Shown piece after piece: positions 23,301 through 38,657 of a stretch of DNA of 64,000 nt (its first letter is position 1; each line of letters opens with the position of its first letter). The notes beneath the pieces were generated by a model. The model saw nothing but the letters and a program-made list of their open reading frames with translations. It did not search any database and was not told the origin of the DNA. A program made the position numbers and the translations under genes. The DNA is from Pholis gunnellus (taxonomy: Eukaryota > Chordata > Actinopteri > Perciformes > Pholidae). The DNA is taken from NCBI GenBank assembly GCA_910591455.2, contig OU342814.1:15309303-15373302 (forward strand). Reading direction: 5' to 3'.

Positions 23301-26300
23301 CATTTCCAGTCTCTGACAAAAATGCCCATAGAAATTATGTTAAAAATTAAAGAATTTTGGTCCTCTAACTTTACAAATTACATCTTCTTTTGGAAAATTC
23401 CAGTTTCGCATAACAAAGTCGGCATTGCACATGCCAGCTTTAAATGCAAAATAATCAGAGTTATGGCAACCGCATTTGCATTTCATTTATTATTAATCAT
23501 TGTTTAATTATGGATTACATGTATTTGACCCATCATATGTCCTGCGCTGCATAATTTATAATTATCACAAGATGAATAACATGATCACTGAGATTGAAGA
23601 TGAGCTCACTTTTCTTCACAACACATTGCACTGGTTCTTGTATTGTAATGTATCTCATAGTGTAGTTGTAAGCAGATATACAGTGAAGGGTTTATTAATG
23701 TATTTGACAACAATTACAAATTATCCAATAAAGTTGTAATCATTTAATGGCAAATCATATACATTCAGTACTTTTCAACACACCTATAGAATGTTTTAAA
23801 CAGATGTTCTCACAGTTGATAAATACTTGTTACCCACACTGTAAAATTTGTATAAGCCACTATAATTATATCAAAACAATTAAAGAAAAACAACATATCC
23901 GGACATAATAAACTATTCTGAACAGTAACCTTGACAGGCTTTGCACACGTGCATAATCAAATGAGAATAAATAAATTTATAACACTATAAAACGTTACCG
24001 AGGAATTAGGATATCATTATTGAAATTATCATATTTATGAACAGTTTGAAGTATGTGTGTCCTGCACAGCTGATATGGGTTTTACATTTTTTGATACATT
24101 TATTATTAAGATATGGACTGATAGCAATTATACACTGTGTGATAACAGCTTTATTAACTGTGTACATTAAAACTACTGAAGACACAAGACTGTATGTGAC
24201 TTTTATATGATATGTCATGTTTTCTCCACTGGAAGGGCACCATAAAGGGCACTTCACCGCTCCCCCCTGAGTCTACCAGTGCGTCAGAGAGACTACTCAG
24301 TACACGTACAAGTAAAAGATTCAATTTTTCAATTTACTTCTTATTGACTGTTTCTGGGATAGGTAGGGAATTTTAAGAATGCCTCATTATATGATAAGTT
24401 TAACTGAGTTCATAAACCAAAGAGTGTCGATTCTAAGCTGGCTGTCACTTGCTCTTTAGTTAAGAAAGCATTTCTTGCCTCCAGTTTCATTACACAGATC
24501 GATTCTATTTTCTTGTTGTCCTCTAATTTACTGACTATCACATATTGCTTATATTACATCTATTTTCATTTGCCCTTGATTAACACATTTGTTTTACCAT
24601 GATGCAGTTTGTTATGTGACATGAATAATCCACATGACTTCTTCCATGCTTTCGTCGTCACCCCTTGCTCTCTGTTCCTGACTGTAAACAATGTGCAATG
24701 GGAAGCCAAATCAGTTGGCACATCCATGACTGGCTACCACCTGCCATTGACACACAGTGATTGGCAACCACCTGTCATTGGCCAGGCTCTTGTTTGATTT
24801 AATTCTCATTCCAAAATCCATCCTAACATGTGTGCTGCCTTGTGCATACCAAGCAGAGGGCTGCCTGGGAGGTTAAATTGTTCGTTATCTGATTATAGAA
24901 GACAAATTGTGGTGTCACGCCAGCAATAATGATAAGCAAAGAATACGATTTTTGGTGGGAGAGACTGAAATTTAGCAAAACACGGTGGATATTTTTTTAT
25001 CACAGGCTTAACATAGTGAGCACTCACTTTGGGCATGTTAACTAAAATTCACATTTTGTTCTGTGCTGCAATAACTGTGTCATGGACAAGGTCCAAGATG
25101 TTAATTAATTATGAAAAATTACAAGCCGTCCATGACAACTTGCGCCTGGTTTTTTTGAGAAACTAATTGAGGGATGGCTATTCTCAGACTGAAACATTGA
25201 GCAAAAACATTAATGATTTCCTTCTTTGTATTGGAGCAGCAGGTCAAAAGCATATCACGTAGATTTGAGAATTATTTAACACATTTGAACAAATAGCAGT
25301 TTTTGTAGAATCGCCATTCATTCTCTAACATCAACAAAAAAGACGTTTGCATGAAAAATGATGTGCTCTCATGAAGATTAATGAACCACTTAATTGCGGT
25401 GGCATTCATTTTTGTACTCTAATCAAACTTGGAGCTTCTACTTCTTGACTGCAGGTAAGCAGATATCAAAGCTGGTTTGAAAATATGAATGGAACAAGCA
25501 TTCACTTTTCTAACAAGGATAGAACCAACGGGGCTCATGCTACAACAGATCAGGTGTGACTGTGAAAGCTGAATATGTCTCAATTTGCTCATGAGAGAAA
25601 GTAATATCTTTCATGTAAATCAGAGCAGTGTTAGCTCGTCATTCAAAGTCAGATGTACAGCTGTGTTATGAACCTTTCAAGTTGTCAAGAAATGCTACTG
25701 CATAGTAAAGGAGAGACATCTGACGTCTTTATCTGCATAACAAGGAAGGATGGTGACTTCTTACAGACAAAAACTGCAACATTTCTGTGATATAATCCAC
25801 ATGTTTTATTCATCGAGAGCTTACTGGGAGATTTGTGGTTTGGCCAAGTGCTGCGTGTTGAGCCATTTAGCACTAATTCCCCCTGAAATAGCTGTTATTG
25901 TTTGTGCTTTAACGACAATACTATATCCTTTAAATCTGTTGGCTAATGGATCTGTCAGACAAACACAAATGGATTTTAATTAGATTAAACATCTCTCCGC
26001 AGTCATTGGCCGACCTCCTGATTGGACCAGACGGATTGAGTTATTATGATTAAGCTCAGTGTTTGTGGACAAATGATTCCAACCTACCTGAAAATCGATA
26101 AAGGACACCTCAAGGACGCTTTTCATGAGAAGTAGCCTGTGTTGCATAATAAAGTTTCTCCAGCTTCTGCGCCGTAAGTAATTACATTCAATACTGGTGT
26201 CGAGCTTAGTCATTTATTTTGTGTAGAGAAGCCTAAGCTGCTTTAATGCCCATCTCAGATTCAAATATGGCTTTTAATCCCTAATAACTTTCCTACCTGA

Positions 26301-29040
26301 ACTTCAAAAATCGTTTAGACGTATAACATCAAGCACGTCTTTATTTGGGACATTCAGTCACAGTATAGTGGCCATTGCTGAAGGGTTCCTCAGCTTCCCT
26401 CTAGCGCTGAATCGAGTGAGAATCGCTTGGCCCCCAAGGGTTCACAAACACCTCACACAGCACATTTGTTTTCCGATAAAAGATCATTATTCACCATTTC
26501 ATATGACAGTACTGCTCTGCTTCTTGTATTTTTTTTTACAATAGTTCCATAGTGATCGAAAGTCTTGTTTGTTGGCATTGTATATGTGTCTTCCTGCATT
26601 TGCTTTTCACCTCAAAACTCATCTTACTTTTCTCTACTTATATGAAAGCGGATTAATTTGACACAGTTATTAGCTTACACTATCTGTTTTTGCCAAACAA
26701 AATACTCGAAGCAGGGTTGTTCCTCTTGTAGTCTATTCTGTGACCATGATGGATGCTGCAGTTTGAAAATTACAAATAAAACAATATTTTCTGTTTTTGG
26801 ACACTCCAATTCATGTCACATGCTTCTGCGGTGTCTTTATGTACCTTAATGATGTGTTTGCTGTTCTTTTATTGACTGTCTTTAATGTTTATTCTGTACG
26901 TTTCAGATGTCGCATGGGTTGTGTTCTTCGACTGCCTGCATTTGAAGAAAATAAAGCCTTGACGTTTAAATTGATGATTGGGTTTTACACAAGTTATTAG
27001 TGAAAGTCTCACATTATGTAAATGTTGTGTGCATTATACTGTGCAGAAAATTAATTGGTTTATTTGTATTTTGTGGTTTATTTAATCATGAATTAGGATT
27101 TATATTATAGCATTTTCAAATTAAGAGACATTTTTTAAGCTAATTTAACAGCTGATTTACTTAATCAAACTTGTGAAATTGCTTTTCATTTTTGAAAATA
27201 AGTACTAACAAATTACTGGAAGCCCTGGCCTGCGACATGGTTCACAATACAGCCTCATATAATGTCTATCTTCCCAACACTATTCATTACATAGATGTTT
27301 ATAACAAGACCGCCTTGATTGGTTCGATCAAATGTGGAGAGGCCATTTGGCTGTTGCCCTCTCAACAGTTGTAATGTCATACAATTATCAACAGGATCAG
27401 AGCTTAGAAACGTGGAATAATTAGATCAGTCTTGAATAACATCATAAGTGCATATTACAAGAGTGTTTAAGAGTGTGTCTCCTTTCTTTCGCAGTAAGAA
27501 AGGGAACAGTTGAGAAAAAAAATGCTGATGTATTAACATTCACCAGGTTAGGATTTGGGAATTTGCAGATCAGAGCTTACGTTGGATCAGTGTGGGATAA
27601 GGTACACGTATACTATACAATCTTATGTGCAGAGTCAGCACTTACATCCAATGTGCTTGACACTGAGGTTGTTTTCCCTCTGCTTAGCAAGATCTACAGT
27701 AAGAAATAGACAAATTACAACTGATCTTTCCAATCCTGTCTGATGAATAGATATTATGCAGATTGTCAACACTTGCAAAGTCAGCACACTAAAGTTGCTT
27801 CAAAGTCTTTCTCACTCAAACATGAACTCAGTTGTAATGTCATAACGCATACGCAGCTTTAGATTATGTGTTACATAGGAAGGGTCTGATTTAACCTTCA
27901 TTCTCGACAACCGGTCATTAAAGAGCAACAGGCAGAGCTGGAAATGTCTAGTTTGTCTCATCAAATTGAGAACCACATTGTTAAGACTCAATGTTGTAGG
28001 TATTGGATTTTGACCCTAATACAGTAGTCTATGCATAAAACATGATCATAATCTTCAACCTTTTCCTTCCACTTTTCTTTTTGACCTTATTAAAACCCAA
28101 CATGTTAAAGTAGTAACCCTTTCCTTTGCCACAAACTGGGCTTGCACAATTAATGAAGGTGGCAATATATAGAAATAGACATAGGAATTTGTATTATACC
28201 AGAAAAGGAAGAAAAATGTCAGGTCTTAATATGTTATACTGTATATGGACAATTATACTGTATATTCTCTTTGTTTGACAAAGACACATTAACAAACTGA
28301 GAAATATACAATATGTTATCCTACAGAGTGACATTACTTATGTGCTCTATTAGACTCCAGAGATCTCTACCTCCCTCTCAGACTAAAACTGTTCCAAAAG
28401 TAACAGAAACCCAAATAGACGTATTTGGTATTTTGGAGGTATAGTGCTGCGTAAAAAAAGTAGTCTACAACAACTTTTAAAATAGAGAATAATGAGAGAA
28501 CATTGTATTTAGTAATGTTTATAGCTGGGATATCTAATTAACACTAACAAATACATAATTTCCTGTGCCTGACTTCCATAACGTGATATCAAAATCACAT
28601 TTACAAGCGTTTGGTGATTATGGAATTCAAGTAATGAGGTATCACGGTGATAAAACTGTGTTAAATACGTTTTTATGATGTTTTAAGAGGGTCAGGAGGT
28701 CTGCAGGACCCCTGACAGAAGATTGTGATTAAATGCAGGACAAGGAAGCCGTATACTTTTTCATGTTACTTTGAGTGCATTCTACAGCTGCCCTTACAAA
28801 GTAGGTACTGCTGCATGCATATGCATTCAATGGGGCATACGACTTCCTCACAACATGACACCTTGAACGTTGACCCTCTTACTAATGTATTTGCTGCGCA
28901 GAGGTTTGTGGGACAGAATAGCGGTAGAACATCCTGATATGTTTGGCATACTGCATTTGACATACTATGATGCAAACTAAATATTTACTTGATATTTTGA
29001 TGAGGGAAAGTGCAAAGTTAAAGGCTAGGGAGCAGATTAG
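20400..29040. other. Large non-coding block, no gene seen
   Basis: AT-rich DNA without a recognisable exon or intact mobile element. Several stretches (for example 24.9-25.5 kb and 26.0-26.5 kb) have the mixed, low-repeat look of conserved vertebrate non-coding DNA, but that cannot be shown from one genome. Confidence 0.45.
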
Positions 29041-29074
29041 AGAATGGACACCAGGTGCGCAGGTGGGCGTGACT

Positions 29075-29084
29075 GTCACGTGAC
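29075..29084. promoter_or_regulatory. GTCACGTGAC palindrome (E-box/CLEAR motif)
   Basis: A perfect 10-bp palindrome identical to the CLEAR-type E-box bound by TFEB, MITF and USF factors in vertebrates. It sits in a CpG-containing stretch about 400 bases before the candidate first exon. Confidence 0.45.
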
Positions 29085-29459
29085 GGCTAAAGGCAGAAAA
29101 TACTGCGGCGCGTGAAGGAGTGGTGCATGATATGCTGAGACGCCCGGACGAATTAGTGACTATATCTAACTGACACCAGGAAAACTGATTCTAAGCAATA
29201 TTAACATCTGGTTGTAGCCATAACACACATTCTGAGGTGTTTATTATTTGGCTCACAACTTCAACATCTCGCTGTTGCGGGCGATCAGTGAGGCTCCATA
29301 TAGATTTGGCTTAGTTCCATCTCACTGATATTTAATTCATTTGATGCTCCGAGTAGAATAACAATGTCAGAATGAAATCGCATTTCTGCACCAAATGATA
29401 TAAACCTACTCAACAAAGTGTAATCTCAGAAAGTGTGTCCCTAAATCAAAATTGTAATC

Positions 29460-30060
29460 AATGGGCCTAAATCCGGTTACAGCGGATTGGGCATGACATT
29501 TGGGAATCCTTGAGTGTGGATAAAACTCCTCAGAACAACTTCGGGTGGCGCCAGAGCGCAAGAAGAGAGGGAGAGAGGGGAAATCAACACAACGACTGGC
29601 TTAATCTGCCCGGAGAATCGGTTTATGGCTCTGGCCGTCTCCACGTCCCGCTTACATGATGTGTGAATCTTTTTCAGCGGGTGGTTCGACTTGCCACCTG
29701 TCGACAACGGTGAACAGGCTTCCTCGCTGAATACTGAGCCGACCTCTCCCACTTTTTGTCATCGGAAAAAACGTGAACATTATTTTGTGCAGGGCTCTCC
29801 TGCATTTGAGAAATAAACGCGGAAAACTTTGTCTGCCGGGCTGCGCAAGAGAAGTGAAGTGACAGTGGTGAGATTATGAACGGAGTCTGAGCTCCCCTCG
29901 CGCTTTGAAGATTATAGGGTTGACGACGTCTGAAGGACACTAAGAACTGGATTAGGTATTGTGCAGTGTAACCTACTTCTCATCACTCCTACATCTTGTC
30001 CTCCGAATATTTGCGCAATGACCTTTGGTGCACTTGGAATACAGCGGGTGCGTCCGTGAG
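29460..30060 (+). promoter_or_regulatory. Candidate CpG-rich promoter and untranslated first exon
   Basis: My hand count gives about 33 CpG in 600 bases, close to the number expected from base composition, whereas the surrounding DNA is strongly CpG-poor. The block ends at a good plus-strand splice donor (GTGAG followed by GTAAGG at 30,061). No long coding frame starts here. A short frame from ATG at 30,019 stops just before the donor and would act as an upstream frame. I read this as promoter plus 5' untranslated exon of a plus-strand gene with a long first intron. The gene is unidentified; by mammalian order a neighbour divergent from plek would be cnrip1, but no cnrip1 coding sequence is visible. 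Confidence 0.45.
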
Positions 30061-33000
30061 GTAAGGTAACATTGTTATACAGAGGGTATTTTCTTTCCCG
30101 GTTGTTGGGATTATTTACATTATGTCAAATTGAGGCAGACAGCTAAATCCATTCTGAACATATAACAGTTGGCGTTTGCAAAAAAAGACGTCCTTTATCG
30201 GAGTCTTTTACGCACACAGGTGCCATCGCAAACCCTTTGAATAATAGCATCGAAATCTACATTTATTTGACAGGCGTAGACTTCGTGGAGTGTTATCCCT
30301 CACGTTGTCTGGCTGTAGGGACCATGCATTAGTATTTCACACGCTTAACACGTCAGCCTGCTCGAGCGCTCTGTAGCAACACATGAACGCTATCTGTAGA
30401 ATGTGCACCAATTCAGAACTGATTGACACTAAAGGTTTTAGTCTGCGTTACTGCATGTTTGGTAACCGGGTCAAAGCTGCCTTAAAATGTCTCGACCTAC
30501 TCTAAACGGGGCATCGAAAAATGAATTCGGTGTGAGCTCCCCTCTCCTCGGAGTGCCACTATTTAAGGAACACATTTGATTTGGACCGTCATTTTTACCT
30601 CTCCAGAAGCTGAGGGAGACGTCTTTCTTGTCATAAGATATATAACGTGGAGTCGCTTGAACAGCATTCAACAGCATTAATGAAACACTGAAGAGCATTG
30701 CATGTATTCTGTGAAGAAGAACATCAGCATTACATAATGCTCCCCTATAGAGATTTAAATAATTTACAATTAAGTTAATCAATAATGCAGTAAAACCTTA
30801 GAAAACACTTGATGAATGTACAGTGATCTTGATCCTGAACAAACTGAGGGCACAGAAAGCATCATCATTTTTATTACACAGCATAGTAATGCATTGTCTC
30901 ATGCCTTGAACTTCAGTCTATTGATCTATACTGTACAATAGCAAGCATCTGAAGGCCAAATGTATAAGTACAAAAGCCATTGTAATTTGTTTAGTATTGA
31001 ATGCCATGAATAAAGAACCCCCCTGTGCATCGATCAGTTCAGTGCAGCTTGAATTGGACCATTATACCATAATATGTCAAGTGTAAGTTTACGGAGGACA
31101 ATAGCACACACTTATTGCCGACCCTGACCCATCTTAATTTCACTGTATTTCTGTGATTGTATGTTGCTGCAGACAGATGGGTAACTATTAATCTCAGGAT
31201 TTATTCAGTGCAATTAAATATATTGATATAATAGTATTTGCATAGTGCTGCTTATAGTAAGCATCAAGAAAAACGAAAGGAGTTTTTAAAGGTACTCTTT
31301 TCTCTCTTGTATACTATGACGTTATTTTATTCAGTGTACTACAGTTCCCAGCAGCAGGTTTGGTATAGTGCCCTGGAACTGTGCAGGGAATACTTTAAAA
31401 GCATTTCTCCAGGATGTCTTCATCAGTCGAGGTTTGGACCACTTCTTTCCAGAGGCTCACATTTGGGAAATGAGAGGTGAAGAGTAGCGTGGCTCAAGCC
31501 AGCCAGACTCCATTGATATTCTGCTTGTGTCCTGCTCCATAGGCAGCCCATTGTCATGGCTCGCTCAGCGGGATAGCATCTGATGATTGAGGGGTATGCA
31601 AGAGGGTTGAAAGCCAGCTCGGATAGAAACTAAAGGTTCATTTGCTGAAGGTTAAAGATCTGTGCCCACAGGAAAGGCCGATAGCTTGTCTGTGTGAGAG
31701 TTGCATAGAGATGAAGTAAATATTAAAGAAAGCAAAATATGATATCTAGTATGGTATTTGAATGATAGTTTAGTTTGAATTCCATGACATGCCCTTACTA
31801 ATGTGGTTTATCATGTATTATTAATGTAGTTTGTTTTTGTTTACTTTTACTTTCTAAGAGTTGAATTGCAATCAGATGCATACATTACAAAATCAAACCT
31901 GCTTCTTCAGAACCCCCATGGCCTTTTTTCATTTTTTCCAATTGTGCCCTAGCTGGCATGTCCAAGCAATGCAGGTGCATCCCGAGTTTCAGAAGGTTGA
32001 GCTTCCGTAACGTCAGGTGCCACACTGCGTGTCCACTCAGCCCTAGAAGATTCATGGCCAAGTAGAGAGACTTATCCGTCATGAGTGTGTGAAATTGCGA
32101 TGCTCTGCAGTGTGCTGTCTAGGGCCAGTGAGAGAGACTGATCTGTTATCGCTTTGGAAAATAAAGAAGTAAAAGAGAGGAGTTGCGCACGAAAAAAATA
32201 GTGAGCACTAATGGCTGTGCTCTGTGTCAGGGAGAAGTGATCAAGGCCATAACCTCTTTTTTTTAAGGAGGGAAAGAGAGAAAGGAAATGGGCATAAAAA
32301 CAGCAACCACGATTCCTCTGATGAGTTATAGTTATGGGAGTAACTTTTTAAAGAGTTCCGTGGAAGTTGACACACTGACTTGCAAACGTTTGCAAGTGGC
32401 CGCAGTAGTTGGTTTGCACTCTCAGCTCTGCATTGATTATCTTTCCTCACTGTTTAAGGATTTAAACTTTCCAAATTTGCTGCCACTTTGTGTGAAACTC
32501 ACTGTTGATTTACAACTTAAACGGCTTATAAAAAGTAAATCTATCATGCTTATAAATTGATTGGCTTTTTCTTCTGTTTAAAGGATTGCACTGCGTTGAA
32601 AACAGAATAATTCTGATCCTTGTATATCTCTCAATGTGGCAAATTGATATATTTACATACTATACATGTTTGGCTCATGTTTTGAAACTCAATGGCCACA
32701 AGTTATAGAGTTTTATCTGTACCATTGTAACAAGACCAGTTCATTTGATTATAGTCATCATTACATTACAGATCAACCAAATTAAAATGAATTTGAAAAT
32801 GATATAAAACTGTCAAAACAGCCAGTAGTTAAGTTCCATGTGCTGCTATGACCTACAGTTTGAGAATACAACAGAGCAAACAACATTTAATCTGCTTGAT
32901 CCTGAGGTGTTGTTAATTTATAGACAAAAGCTTGTAGCTGCATTAAGTCTTAGTCGGGCTTGACTAACCGTGGTGGCTGGCAGCTGTAGCAGAAATCTGT

Positions 33001-36000
33001 GCCCAAGTTCCCCCTCCCACTGAAGCATGAAGGGAGACGGTGGTTTCATATAAGTTATCTCAGTGTGGCAACACCAACAGTCTCAAAAATGATGGAAGGG
33101 GGAACTTGATTTGATTATGTAAAACCATGCATATTGAGGCACTGCAGATCTATTCTGTGCTTTCCTACTCTTGTTTTATTTCTGTGGACTACAGTAACTA
33201 CCGCTGACTGGGCAGCAGTGTGTTGTAGAGAAAGGGAAGCTTAAAGTGCTATACAGTATGTTGTGTTTGGAAATGCTGAGCTTTTGATTGTAGTCAACAG
33301 TGGAATACGAGTGCTCATTAGCTCCATGTGAGCTATGTTTGTGTAAGCCAATGCATTTCCTCTATATGAAACTCTCAACAGATGTGTCTGTGAGTAATAA
33401 AGAAGCTGCATAATAATGTTTCCTCTTCATTGAATTGCCCATTTTGATAAGAGTGTCAAGCTACAATACCAACTTGCCAATTACACCAGCTGCAAAAGCT
33501 AAACATGAGCATTCGTCCTGCAGTTGATATTTGGACCTTTTGCCCTTTGACTCAATCATTAGATGGAGGCTGAAAGCTAATTGTTGTTTACGTGCCCTCC
33601 AGTTAAAGTCCATCTAATGAACCAGCGCATCAGTAAGTTAGCATTGAGCGTCATCTCCATCTAGCAGCTCATGTTTTGAAGGGGGAACTGTGTGAGAGAA
33701 GCAGATATGGAGACTATTTACATTTATAATTTGTAAGGAAGTTTGTAGTTGTCCATATGTTTGCTGATTGAATTTCTTTTATCATCAATTAATATTCACC
33801 CCAGCGCCAAATATATACTGCCGTACAAAAAGCAAATAGAGAGGAAGGATGTGAATTATCATACTATGATAATAGCTTTACTTAACATTGGCTGCACCAT
33901 TTCAAAGTGTGGACTGATAACATAGTGGCCATGTTTTAATTTCACACTTGAGCAAGAGTATTTATCTGTGGCTGGTGTGGCAGAATATGGTATTATGTTC
34001 TTTATCTTTACCATGCAAGGCAATTGCATGGATCCTCTGTGACCTTGCATCTTTATGCACTTCATGATTGTTTGATTCTGAGAACATTGTGAAATACATT
34101 ACAAGAAAAAATAAAACAAAACAAAGATTAATAACAGCAATGTGCTCTGTCAAAAGTTTGGGTTTTGCAACAAAATCAGAGTCTATCTTCACTATCAGTA
34201 CAGAAAGCTTTTAAAGCAAAAAAATGTAAAATCGTACTAGGATCATACAGCAAAACATATTTTGTCATGTTGGAAATGTAATGGTAGGCGCATCATCATT
34301 TTAATTGACATGATGAAAAGATTGTATTACACCTTATTTTAAACTAACGTTAATTGAGTTTTGGGCACTTGGTGGCAGTGAATTAAGCTGTAAACATAAA
34401 ATGACATATTATCACCTGATGAAGTGTAGTAGTTGAACAGTCCAATTTTTTCACTCTTTGCTCTGTTTTGGTCTGCACCAACTGCCCGCTTAATGCTCCA
34501 CTATGTTCACCAGCTAGTTGTTGGTTAACTTTGTCTTTGTACCGTTATGCTGGGCTGAGTTTTTTTTAATGAAAAAAACGCTGATGACAGTGAATCACAA
34601 CGTCTTGCGCGCCGTAAAATAGAAACAAAGTGATGAAAGACACTAAAGCTGCCGGGAACTGCCGGGTTGGGAGCCAATTCTCTGTGGGTTTGTCCCTAAG
34701 AGCAACACCTTTTACATTACACATAGTCGTTTCATATATACTTAATAAAATATTGGTAGTCACTTTAAATTAAATCCATTATTTGTAGTCACCCCTCCAG
34801 TTGCAATATACAACAAACAGACTACACTTCTCTCTGCTACGTCTGGTGCTGTTATTTTGAACTGGTCATTGAGTTTGCAACTTTAGTGATTGAGTTTGCA
34901 ATTTTGAATGCTTGTAAACTCAAGGATACACTCAATCAATGCTCCAGCAGAAGAAACCAGCAATGATGCTGATCATTTTTTAAACTCGGAATTTTGAATA
35001 ATTCCAAATACACTGTTGGCAATATCGAACAAATTAAAAATACATCAAGACCCAAGATAACCTGCTAAAGCCTGTGAAGGATTTTAGTCTCAGAGGGATG
35101 AATCTTGTAGGCACATAAGATTCACCCTCCTACCTCACCAATAAAACATCTGCAAATCCTCATGCTCTCTATCTCTCTCTCTCTTGAACACACACTCAAA
35201 CACGCAGACTAGCACATACGCAGCTCTCCTTGAATATCTATTTCAAGCCTAAAAATAGTGAGATGCACACACAATACCATGGCGCTCTAAGGCAATCACA
35301 GGTCGTGGGAGCACGATATGTGATTTCAGGGTGACAGTTAATTGATTATGCGTTAAGTCCTGGATAACGTAAAGCTGTTGGGATTTTTTTTTTCTCACCA
35401 CATGATGTGTACAGTTTGCTGAAAACAATCTGACACTTGAAGCCTTGAAGCTCCAGGTAGTGTCAAAAGTAGCCGAGGAGAAATGTTTGGCCTGGTGGTG
35501 GCTTAACCAACCTCTTCACATAGACTTAGCTGCTCAGTTTAAAGGAACAGTGAGAGCAAATTAAATGTGCACAAATAATTGAGACATGTAGGGAGAATAT
35601 CAACTCCAAGTGCTTGATTGACCGCCAATCCGATTGATTCTTGACTATGATGACTAGACTTTGCCAAACTTCTGGTTTGTGATATTTTTGTAATAGGTAC
35701 TGTTTAAAACGTATGAATACATACAGTACAACAATGGCTAAAATATATTAAAGAAATGTATAACATTAAAACATTTATAACCACAATGCTAGGAGGACTC
35801 TTTTAGATTGCTTTTAAGTGAACATATTGTTGGTGAAGTCTACAATTCACGCATGACAGACTGTTCTATTCTTTAGGTGTATACATACTGAATTCAATCT
35901 CACTGGACATTGAAAATGCTCTATGGAACATGAAGGAGATTGGTGTCTTGTGACCCAAGAGATTTATAAATTGAGATCACGTCTGATGTATACTGTGGAG

Positions 36001-38640
36001 CAATGCCATTAAGAGATTTTTTTTTCTCTACCAAGAAAGCTGTGGGTATACAATGGAGGTTTCTGAGCAGCAGAAAGATGTGGTCTGATTTATTTATTTT
36101 TTTGTCATGGTTGGAGCGGCTGTCTCTCTGAATGAGCTGTAGTTTGTGTGGCCTTTTAGCTTAAAGGTAGTGTTCATTTTGTGAGCATTTTTTTTTTTAA
36201 AAGGTGTAGTCTTGTGTCAAAAGTCATGCAGTACATGCAGTCAATCTCAAACTCATCCTTTTCGCTTTTTTAGTCAAGTTTTAGTTGCCAAGAAGTCTGA
36301 GCATTTTAGTCTCATCTTGTTAAAGATAATTGTAAATATTTTAATTTAGTTTTAGTCAATGAAAGCTGAACATTTCAGTCAATCTAGTCTTTCCAAAATA
36401 TCACCTTTTTTTTTTCTCCCAAGGCGTGTTTTGTCATTGTCAATTAAGGTACTCCGAGTCCTTCTGAATATGGTCATTGTATGCTGCCGGTGTGGTCCTT
36501 ATATGGCGCAGCACAGGAAACAATACTGCCGTGCATTATTAAAAAAGGTTTATAGTATTTTCTCCTTTTTTTTGTCAACTAAAATACAAAATTAATAAGA
36601 ACGTTTTAATTTTTTTTAAACTACATTTTTGTCTTTTTTTTTTTTAACAATATTGCATGTTGATATAGTCACAGTTAGTGTTATGATGACATTGGTGCCA
36701 TCTCAGCCAGCTCATGACAAAGACTCCAAATTCAACTGTAAGTAGTTTTTTAGAGCCAAACAAGCGCTTGATTTGAAGTTGCGTATCGTCAGCATAGCTA
36801 TGGCAACTAATGTTTGATATTGTCACCAAGGGTTAAGCATACAGTTTAAGTTGGAGAGGTCCAAGGTAAGTCATATTTGCAGGAGTCAAAGCCACCAAAT
36901 GTGATGATCAAATAAATGCAAGTAATTCTCAGAAAAACCCACTCAGTTTTTCATCATACAGTATCGACCGAGGTACCATGTCAGGTGAATCCTGCATGGT
37001 CATTTAATGTGCTGCATACAGAAATTGATTTGCATGCATTAGTTATATGGCTATATGGCTCAGGCTGTACCAAAATCAATACATGGAAACACATCGAGTA
37101 TTCCATGTTTTTGGTTAAAAGGCTCACCTCAGCAAATGGGAGACAATAATTGGTGATTAGTGGGGCTCCATCTTGGCTAGGACTGATTCATCTATATAGT
37201 CTGCATAAAAAAAGAGCTTGAAGCTGACACACCAGCTTCTGCCATGTTTGACTCTGTAAGGTTCAGCAGTTTTAACATCTTTGGTAATTTCCATTGTGCC
37301 CTAAAAATAGTCTATTCATTGAGAAACAAAGCTGACATGTTAAATTTTTGTCTCTGTTGAAACTTGTCTCCAAGTGTCTCTCATGTCAAACATAGGACAA
37401 GTCAATTGTATTATTAATATTGCTAATTAGTGTCAATATGAGCAGACTCTTAAAACATCAAAGACAGTTGACGTTTGAGGAATGTAATAATGCAATTTTA
37501 AATTGGTTTATATTGTTAGCAAGTTCTGTGCTAAAAATGTTCCTACTGAACTTCTACAAGCCAATAATAGACCACAATAAATATGATTTGGATTTTTTGA
37601 ATGTCACCATAAGTCTACTATCCTTCAGAAATGTCTTTCTGGTTAATTTGGAGAGAAGATTGGGATTCAGAGAAGAAACAGGGAGATCGGGATGTAGAAA
37701 GTAAAAGGAAACAGTACAAGAAAATAGGCAATGTAGGCTGAATAAGTTTTGTTGATAAATATTTAAGTAAAACTCTGGGCGAAGTCATTAAATTAATTTT
37801 GTTTGTTCTTTTTAGAATTCTTTCATCGATGCAAAAATATTAGAATAGGTGTCTGACCTTGTATGGCCTACAGTATATTCAAATGAATTAGGGCACACAT
37901 TACAATATTGAATGTTTTTCAATAGGAAACGATTATATGATAAAAATACATAGTTCAAAGTCTTTCCTGAGTTATATTTGTGTCAGTCAGATGTGAAGTT
38001 TGCATCATGTAAAGTGAGCAGGCAGTTTTAGTCAAATAGCATACAAACAGCTGAAAATGATATTATGGTTATTTTTAGTTCATTGCAGTCTTGTTGTAAT
38101 CCATACATCTGTCATGTTTACGTTTCCATGCTGAACAATAGAAGGGCTTGTTAATTTCGTACAGTACTGAGTTAGCTGATGGCCAAGTTCTTTGTCAAAT
38201 GTCAAAACCCTTCAAGCCTGAGTCGTACATTTTTTCTATTACAAAATCTTCAAAAGCTAATTTGATGACTGGAGGAGTGTGATAATGGTCGATTTTTATT
38301 TCAGCGGGTGGTACAACGTCAACATGTAAAACCTCAAAAACACAAACCCACACCAATAAAACAGAAGCTGTAAATAAAAAGGAAAAGAAATGCCACTGTA
38401 ACATTCATTGCCAGCAGATGGCGCTGGCACAAAAATAACTGCAACAGCTATTAGTTTCTTTGCCAATAGGCGGCAACATTGACATCTCTATGTTTTCTCA
38501 ACAAAAAGTGCAATGGTAACAGACTTAGCAAATGTTCATGGTGTTCATGAAGCATGTGACTTAAACATCCAATGAACCACCTCTGACTGTAACCCTCTTC
38601 ACATTGATACATGAAACCTACATAAATGCTGTTTTTCCGT
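30061..38640. other. Non-coding block, possibly first intron of the gene starting near 30 kb
   Basis: No exon with recognisable similarity. AT-rich with T-runs around 36.0-36.7 kb. Open frames are short and unrelated to known proteins. Confidence 0.45.
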
Positions 38641-38657
38641 CATGTTTTTGCAGGGTT

